From NCBI GenBank assembly GCA_038501625.1, contig JAZAYU010000910.1, positions 1-64,000 of the forward strand: DNA of 64,000 nt, given 5' to 3'. The notes beneath the pieces were generated by a model. That model did no database searches, was not told where the DNA came from, and saw nothing but the letters and a program-made list of their open reading frames with translations. Of the stretch, positions 57,800 through 64,000 are shown piece after piece (the first letter of the stretch is position 1; each line of letters begins with the position of its first letter). This DNA comes from Corbicula japonica (Eukaryota > Mollusca > Bivalvia > Venerida > Cyrenidae). The translations under genes and the position numbers were made by a program.

Positions 57800-58021
57800 G
57801 TCTAAATAATTCTGAATAACAATTATCACAATCTATATTTTTGGCTAATCCATGTAACTTCAGTAAAATTTAGCAGAGTTGAAAATATAAACATGCGCGA
57901 CAAGGTAACTTTTAATACTGGCGCGCTAAGGCGCTCTCAGAACCCCGCATTTCCAGGTAAGGTTACGGTCAGCATAGGCCGCGCAAATGATTGACGTTTA
58001 AATGAAATTAATGAGATTAAT

Positions 58022-58345
58022 TCTACATACAACATTGTCGAGTTGATGGGTTGGAGTAATTTCACCAAGACAACTTGTACTTGTTTGTTCTTGTAAGACC
58101 TTTTTGGGGCTATTTTTTTGTTCATATAAGATCCTTTTGGGGCTAGTGTGAGGTTGGTGCATCATAGAACCTGCTTTAAATTGTTTTGCCACTAACCGTT
58201 CCAAGGCAGTTATCCCTCGGGTTCTCATTTTCGTAAATTTTGGTGGTATCTAGTTTGAAACTTATCATTGTATAACCATGTTCTCTTCTCTCTACTTTTT
58301 AGCTTTGTGGGGAGGCTGTGTCTACTGAATGTGGCCATTCCTGCT
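58022..58345 (-). repeat. Dispersed family R2, right half
   Basis: Resumes at ACAACATTGTCGAGTTGATG and continues GGTTGGAGTAATTTCACCAA, GAGGTTGGTGCATCATAGAA, AACCGTTCCAAGGCAG and TGTGGGGAGGCTGTGTCTAC, completing the R2 copy that begins at 53868. Confidence 0.82.
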
Positions 58346-58705
58346 AGTTAAAGAGTAATTGCCGTACTTTCAATGATAAAAATTGCGGGAGCATATGACT
58401 GCACATACAATTTTGTCTACCACTACTATGCCCAATCCGTGATCAAAAGTTTTAGATCTGTGATAAGTTGTTAAAAATGATTTTTAAAGCTTTCTTCTGG
58501 CTTTTGAATGCGTGATATGGACAAGAATCGGTAACATAAAGTGTTCGATTTTGGTTTGCAGTAGTTTTAAAATTTCACGTAGTACTTTTTAAAACAAATC
58601 CGCTCATCGTTGTTAAGATTCTCGATGTAGAATTATCTGGTTTTCTTTTTCGCCAGTACTAAGCATCAGATAGTTACTCTTCGTCATGAAAAGGATCATA
58701 CAATG

Positions 58706-59493
58706 TAAGGTAAGACCTGTGTAATGAATACCTATATCCAGAAGAGTATCCAAGGGAGGTAACTATAGTAGTAAATTAGTGTAGATTTCTGACATGCAAG
58801 AGGACCAGGGTTCAAATCCCATTGGAAGCTATTTTTTTGTAAGCCTAGCGCTTAAATAATTGGCATATTTCTTTTTTTTCCTGTGTAATTCTGTCATTGA
58901 ATATAAAATTCTCATAATTTAAACTAAAATAAGCAAAATAATCAAGATTAAAGGGGTTTTCGCTATCAGAATAGTGTTTATTCAAGTCATCAATTTGAAA
59001 ACTTCTAAAACTGGACGGTAAACTTCTCTGAAATTTTGTTTAAATTTTGTTTAAGGTATATAGTTAAAAAATGGTAAAGTTTGGTATATTGCACCAATCA
59101 GGATTTTGCACAATTTTCATTAATTTAGTCTCGTGAAATATAAAAAATGCATTTTTTAAATTTATTTGGTCAAAAAATGTCATTTTAAGATAAATTCTAA
59201 ATTTATATATTATATCTTAAATTGGTTTAGTAAAATATAACATATTTTGGATAAACTGTAAAAAAAAATAAGGTTGAATTTATCAATAACAAAAAAAATT
59301 GTCACCGATTAAAGAATTTGGATACTTTCACGTTTTTTCTCACTTTTTTAAATAAAAAAAAGCTAAAAATCTCAAAAACTACATGGTGAAAATCATTAAA
59401 ATTTTGCATACAAGTCAGTGGTATGAAGCAGTTGATGCAAATATAATCAGATGTTGGATTCTTAATAGTGCCTATTACACAGGTCTTACCTTA
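58706..59493. mobile_element. MITE M1 (788 bp), copy 1, TTAA-type
   Basis: Ends TAAGGTAAGACCTGTGTAAT and ATTACACAGGTCTTACCTTA are perfect inverted repeats; the right flank reads TTAA and the left GTAA. Nearly identical along its length to 63090-63876. Position about 58800 holds CCAGGGTTCAAATCCC, a tRNA T-arm/B-box look-alike, preserved in both copies. No coding capacity. Confidence 0.93.
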
Positions 59494-60810
59494 AAATGGA
59501 ATCACAATGTGCCTTGAAACTTTTCATCTAAGAGCTTAATCTCCTGGATTTGCGAGTGTTTCCATTTTAACGATGTAAATCTAAATTAAGTTTTGAAATC
59601 TTATTAATTTCTAATACTGAATAATTAAAATTAATAAAATCTATGTGTCAACACCACTTCGGTCATCAAATTATATTCCTCGTGATGCGTCGAATATGTA
59701 ACAACAATATTTTAAAGTTCACTTTTTAGGTACTGACTAGCACCTGCTATGAAAGTGTCAAACATCGTAACATCTAATGCGGTTATTAAAAAGGGAAGTA
59801 ATGCGTTTTACCTATTGAACATTAAAGTTATGAGTGATTTAACTTGATTCAGATAATAAAACATGGTGTTCCATACATTCAGAAACATATGATTTGTCAT
59901 AGCTTTGGCAAAGCCATTTTAGAAAGAAGGGATCCAGATGTTTGTTTGTAATTTCTCATACTTCCTTATTATTTTCTTTAGAATTGGGTATTACGTAATA
60001 TATGAGAGTCTATTTAGACGTTTCTATAGAAAATAGAAGCCGAAAAAAGCGCAGATAGACTCAATCCGACTTAGTTGTCCCACATTTGTAGCCATGAGCA
60101 TGCGCAGTTGAAAAATGATCGATCTATTTTGTAAATTGTAAAATAGAAAATAGAAGGCAGATCTATTGAAATCAATCGCTAAGGAATTTGAATTTTCATA
60201 GCTTCTGATTGGCTACAAATGTAGGGAAACTTCTATGTATGTAAATTTACTGAGGCAAGTTCCTTTTTATAGTGGATACACTGACATGATTGTCATTCTG
60301 ATATAACTGATAAAATTTATAGTGTTTACGAATTTATAGCCGGTTACCGTTAAAGAGATAGTTAGTTCGAACCACGGACTGGGCACTGAATATATATGTA
60401 ATGTGATTTAGAATTGCCGCCCATCAAGTACTGGTTCACTTTTTAGTCAGTTTCTGGTCAGAAAGACTCATTAAGTCAGTGATTTATCCTTGCACTTGCA
60501 TACACAGTAACAAAAGCTAGACAAATATTAATCTAATAAGTATCTCAAACACAGCTAGAAAACTGGTAATTATCAGAAGAAGTTACCACACATTTTTGCA
60601 GCCACAATTTCTGCCGACATTCCTTGGCGTCTTCTCTAACCGGCGGTATCATTTGCCATGGAAGAACAGAAGTGGGCTGAGTGTGAAATCTAAATTTTGC
60701 ATTTCCAAATCCAAATTAAGTGAAACGTCGCCCCGTACATCAGTACTGTTATCAATTACGCTATTTGAAAGCCTCTGTGTAGACTGTTAATATTTGTGAA
60801 AACATTGTGT
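59494..60810. other. Non-coding, nothing recognised
   Basis: AT-rich, no supported exon. Near 60360 GATAGTTAGTTCGAACCACG resembles a Pol III B box, but I see no matching A box or ends. Confidence 0.4.
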
Positions 60811-60814
60811 TGTG

Positions 60815-60935
60815 CTCAACACGGGGCTAAGTGGCGTGGACAATAATTTATATTTCCATTACTGCTCATGAACATGCTCAATCAAACCGAGCCTGCAATA
60901 TTTTGATATTTGTCGTGTTCAGTGGCTTTCGTAGT
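60815..60935 (-). repeat. Dispersed family R1, head fragment
   Basis: TTCCATTACTGCTCATGAAC, ATGCTCAATCAAACCGAGCC, TGCAATATTTTGATATTTGT and CGTGTTCAGTGGCTTTC; R1 antisense. Confidence 0.82.
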
Positions 60936-61344
60936 CCATTGTTCATCAAATGAATTGTAAAGCATACTTGTTTTTCTGACTTCTTTTGCTTGGTGTATCA
61001 TTAACATAACAAATGAATTTTTAAATGTCATAAAAATTCATAATAAGAGAAATATGTAGCAATTTCTTATATTGAAAACACTCAGTATTTTAATTATAAT
61101 CGATATGAACGACAAATAAGAACGATCCGGACAAATTACATCGGGTTTGCGGTGACTTTATCATTAAAATATCATAAATCTAGACCCAATTAGCACTGTA
61201 ATTAGCCATGTTGAGAGTTTAGTCACTTTTAATGTCATTCTTCATACATGGAACTTTTTGTTATATTATCATCATGCTGTCCAGGCGCAACCTTAAGCTT
61301 GAGTATAGTTACCGGTTTCACTTATCTCATTTGATGGCAGAATT

Positions 61345-61450
61345 GATATTCCTATAAACTCATGCTCTCCTTTCATCTCTTTCTTTGGCTGTGTGGTGAG
61401 ACTTGTTTTCTGAGTGTGGCGTTTCCTGATATGCATAATTCACTTTTTTT
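61345..61450 (-). repeat. Dispersed family R2, tail fragment
   Basis: CTCATGCTCTCCTTTCATC, TTGGCTGTGTGGTGAGAC, TTTCTGAGTGTGGCGTTTCC and TGATATGCATAATTCACTTT match the tail of R2 antisense. Confidence 0.65.
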
Positions 61451-61493
61451 CAAAATTAACACATTATTTATACAAATCTGTTTCAAACAAAAG

Positions 61494-61824
61494 GTACATC
61501 CAGTTTAGTGCTGCCTTTAAAGCTGCTATATATAAGTTAATAAATCTTGACAGCACCTCTTTTCTGGCTCACAATGAAGCAAACGTAATGAGGTTTGTAA
61601 AACTATCAGAAAAATGTCCCATGCGGGTGGGCAATGTCATTACTGTGTTGCCAATAAAACAGAGAGACAAAAAGATCGATACCTACCATCTGTTCCCGAT
61701 GTTCATATCAAGTCGTCAGAGGCTAACTAACAAAATAAGATGGCACAGAGCATTTGTATGTAATAGCCCTAGTAAACTTTTTCTGCAGAAATTGACTCGT
61801 ATAACTGTTGTAAAAATTCGTTAA
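61494..61824 (+). CDS. Unidentified coding-like terminal exon
   Basis: After AACAAAAG| a frame stays open for 109 codons and a TAA at 61822-61824, with composition more coding-like than the flanks. The peptide starts YIQFSAAFKAAIYKLINLDS, has EKCPMRVGNVITVLP and ends NSPSKLFLQKLTRITVVKIR. That tail loosely recalls a SOCS box (leucine-rich, xLxxLTRxxV), but the usual BC-box Cys is absent and I would not assign it. Entry phase would be 2. The upstream exons are not found in the 1.7 kb to the left other than repeats, so it may be a retained fragment of a gene or element. Confidence 0.35.
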
Positions 61825-62880
61825 GAAACTAGAAGCACGATCTGATTCTTTTATCCCTGTCACCGCGTAGTTGTTGATTTGGTTCCAGTGGTTCTGTTGT
61901 CTGTAAATATTTGCAAAGTGTTATATATAGAAACAGTTTAATTTCTTAAATTAAAAGATGTACTAGTTTATATTCTATCTGAAAAGAATCACTGCGTAGC
62001 AATTTATTTAAAGGCTCTTTGATCATATTCGATCAAGATAAAATTTTAAGTATGCATTTGTAAGAAGACGAGTAATCTCTGCAGCTGTTATAATATTATG
62101 AATTTGGGATATCTTTTTTATGCGGAAGTAATTGTATTTGAGTTATGTTTGGTACTACAGCAAATTAAGAATACGTTCAAATATGCGATTTATGGCTTTG
62201 GTTAAGACTTAATAAATGATTAAAATTCATAAAATCATCACTCCGTTTGAAATCTTTTTGATACAGTGATAAAAACAAAAGACGAAAAGTTGGCAGTTTT
62301 TAAAGTAGTTTACAGATTTTTCTAGTGTGATTCTGAACGATGTGTGATTGTTTACAAATTATAAAACTAGTTTGTGTTAATAAAATTGTTTGTGGTCTTC
62401 ACGCTAAGGTAACAGAAATACCTTTCAGAGAAAGTTTTATATTACTGGATTGTAACAAAACGTAACAAACTTGTCTGTGATAACGGTATATGATCCGCTC
62501 GGTATGAACGGTGTATGTGAGCACAACATGTGCATAGCATATATGAACGACAAAGTCATTTATCTAAAATATATTTAACAAAGCAAACATCAGCTATGCT
62601 CACAATACCAATTTTGATTCTGACAAAAGATAACATGACACAAAACGAGAGTTGAATTGAATACGAATGTTTTTTTTTTCATCCATTGGATTCATCGTTC
62701 GTTCCTTCCTTTGTTTGAACAGAAACACATCTGCAGATAAATAAAGGCATATTAATGCCATGTAATAGCACGAGTTATTTTAACATTATTTAGCAGTGTT
62801 TTAAACAAATGCGTCAAAATTTAAAATAATTACCTTTATGTTACTGGAAGTACATAGACATAGGTGAAAAGATGACTTAA
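61825..62880. other. Non-coding, nothing recognised
   Basis: AT-rich sequence with no exon, RNA gene or internal repeat that I can support. Confidence 0.45.
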
Positions 62881-62884
62881 AGCT

Positions 62885-62990
62885 TAATAGGCCACCGAAC
62901 ACGACTATAAAATTATTGCAGGTTTAATTGGATTGAGCCTGTTTGTGGACAGTAATGGAAATGTGTGTTATTGCCCACGCCGCTACCTAG
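62885..62990 (+). repeat. Dispersed family R1, head fragment
   Basis: GCCACCGAACACGACTATAA, GATTGAGCCTGTTTGTGGAC, AGTAATGGAAATGTG and TTGCCCACGCCGC. Confidence 0.8.
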
Positions 62991-63089
62991 ATAGTGGATG
63001 CTAATTAACAGTAGTTTTCACATAACGATTCATGTTCATTTATTTGGCTATTGCTATTATCAGACAAAAGCATGATATTACAGCTTTAT

Positions 63090-63876
63090 TAAGGTAAGAC
63101 CTGTGTAATGAATACCTATATCCAGAAGAGTATCCAAGGGAGGTAACTATAGTAGTAAATTAGCATAGATTTCTGTCATGCAAGAGGACCAGGGTTCAAA
63201 TCCCACTGGAAGCTATTTTTTGTAAGCCTAGAGCTTAAATAATTGGCATATTTCTTTTTTTCCTGTGTAATTCTGTCATTGAATATAAAATTCTCATGAT
63301 TTAAACTAAAATAAGCAAAATAATCAAGATTAAAGGGGTTTTCGCTATCAGAATAGTGTTGATTCAAGTCATCAATTTGAAAATTTCTAAAACTATACGG
63401 TAAACTTCTCTGAAATTTTGTTTAAATTTTGTTTAAGGTATATAGTAAAAAATGGTAAAGTTTGGTATATTGCACCAATCAGGATTTTGCACAATTTTCA
63501 TTAATTTAGTCTCGTGAAATATAAAAAATGCATTTTTTAAATTTATTTGGTCAAAAAATGTCATTTTAAGATAAATTCTGTATTTATATATTATATCTTT
63601 AATTGGTTTAGTAAAATATAACATATATTGGATAAACTGTAAAAACAAATAGGGTTGAATTTATCAATAACAAAAATTTTTGTCACCGATTAAAGAAATT
63701 GGATACTTTCACGTTTTTTTTCTCACTTTTTTAAATAAAAAAAAACTAAAAATCTCAAAAACTACACGGTGAAAATCATTAAAATTTTGCATACAAGTCA
63801 GTGGTATGAAGCAGTTGATGAAAATATAATCAGATATTGGATTCTTAATAGTGCCTATTACACAGGTCTTACCTTA
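63090..63876. mobile_element. MITE M1 (787 bp), copy 2, TTAA-flanked
   Basis: TTAA at both edges (63089-63092 and 63874-63877) around the same 20-bp inverted ends as copy 1. Few differences from 58706-59493, implying recent movement. The 63-codon minus-strand frame across it is a by-product. Confidence 0.94.
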
Positions 63877-63914
63877 ATTGACTTTATAGAAGGTTATATA
63901 TAGGTTTATAGGTT

Positions 63915-63990
63915 TTGCTTCAGCTGCGAAATGCATGTAACTTCATTGTGGTATCGATCCCCACACGGGGAGGACTCTAGCGGATACATT
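63915..63990 (+). repeat. Possible tRNA-related SINE piece at the window edge
   Basis: GGTATCGATCCCCACACGGG fits a Pol III B box (GGTTCGANNCC type) in a tRNA T-arm-like setting. The A box is not clear and the window ends before any 3' structure, so this is only a suggestion. Confidence 0.3.
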
Positions 63991-64000
63991 ATCGATGATA

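Larger units (their letters stand above)
53966..58021 (-). mobile_element. DIRS-like tyrosine-recombinase retrotransposon, decayed
   Basis: About 4.05 kb inserted inside an R2 copy. On the minus strand: Gag (57799-56774), RT/RNase H (about 56690-55245), overlapping tyrosine recombinase (about 55254-54272). There are no LTRs and no DDE integrase. Possible inverted ends: TTAAACAAACAATCA at about 53966 versus the complement TGATTGACGTTTAA ending near 58001; DIRS-type elements have inverted termini. No target duplication is visible, as expected for recombinase-mediated insertion. The frames carry at least one stop and two frameshifts, so this copy is not autonomous. Confidence 0.88.

Noticed and set aside
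58785..58815. A genuine tRNA gene
   Set aside because: Only the T-arm-like part is convincing; no acceptor stem or anticodon arm folds, and it lies inside a mobile element.

Overview
This is an AT-rich, intron-rich nuclear window from an animal, almost certainly a bivalve mollusc. The evidence is a SAMHD1-type gene spread over about a dozen small exons, secreted PAN plus discoidin-like proteins, and very dense mollusc-style repeats: a roughly 1 kb element beginning AGCTCACCTGTC and ending GACAGGTGAG, TTAA-flanked MITEs, a DIRS-like tyrosine-recombinase retroelement and a tRNA-derived SINE. There are no prokaryotic features. The species cannot be named from the sequence.

Layout. 1.65-15.53 kb (+): the 3' part of a SAMHD1-like dNTP triphosphohydrolase gene. 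Every exon joins in phase, but the N-terminal exons lie outside the window. Its introns carry a minisatellite split by a 5'-truncated LINE, several MITEs and palindromes, and a decayed duplicate of one exon. 15.9-17.8 kb: an 821-bp unit repeated 2.26 times; on the minus strand each full unit has a TATA/E-box/CRE promoter block, an open terminal-exon-like segment and a poly(A)-like end. A further copy of the promoter block lies at 30.8-31.3 kb, interrupted by a SINE. A start-codon exon lies between them at 25.0 kb (-). I infer, without proof, a small minus-strand gene whose 5' and 3' ends were fused and amplified. 25.3-30.3 kb: a 5-kb interval bounded by about 150-200 bp inverted repeats, with no coding sequence seen.

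35.1-52.5 kb: two paralogous five-exon genes for secreted proteins (signal peptide, six-cysteine PAN/Apple-like module, Thr-rich linker, discoidin-like beta-sandwich). They have identical intron phases and lie on opposite strands; the plus-strand gene (43.3-49.7 kb) sits entirely inside the 13.8-kb first intron of the minus-strand gene. The minus-strand gene also has a duplicated, truncated terminal exon.

53.97-58.02 kb (-): a decayed DIRS-like element (Gag with a SAM-like domain and a CCCH finger, RT/RNase H, tyrosine recombinase) inserted into an older dispersed repeat. 58.3-64 kb: two copies of a 787-788 bp TTAA MITE, one unidentified coding-like exon (61.5-61.8 kb) and repeat fragments. 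Two dispersed families recur throughout and are called here R1 (internal palindrome CAGGCTC...GAGCCTG) and R2 (contains GCCTCCCCAC and a GTGCACCAACC-like stretch). Exon boundaries come from splice consensus, phase and family knowledge; no alignment or transcript data were available.
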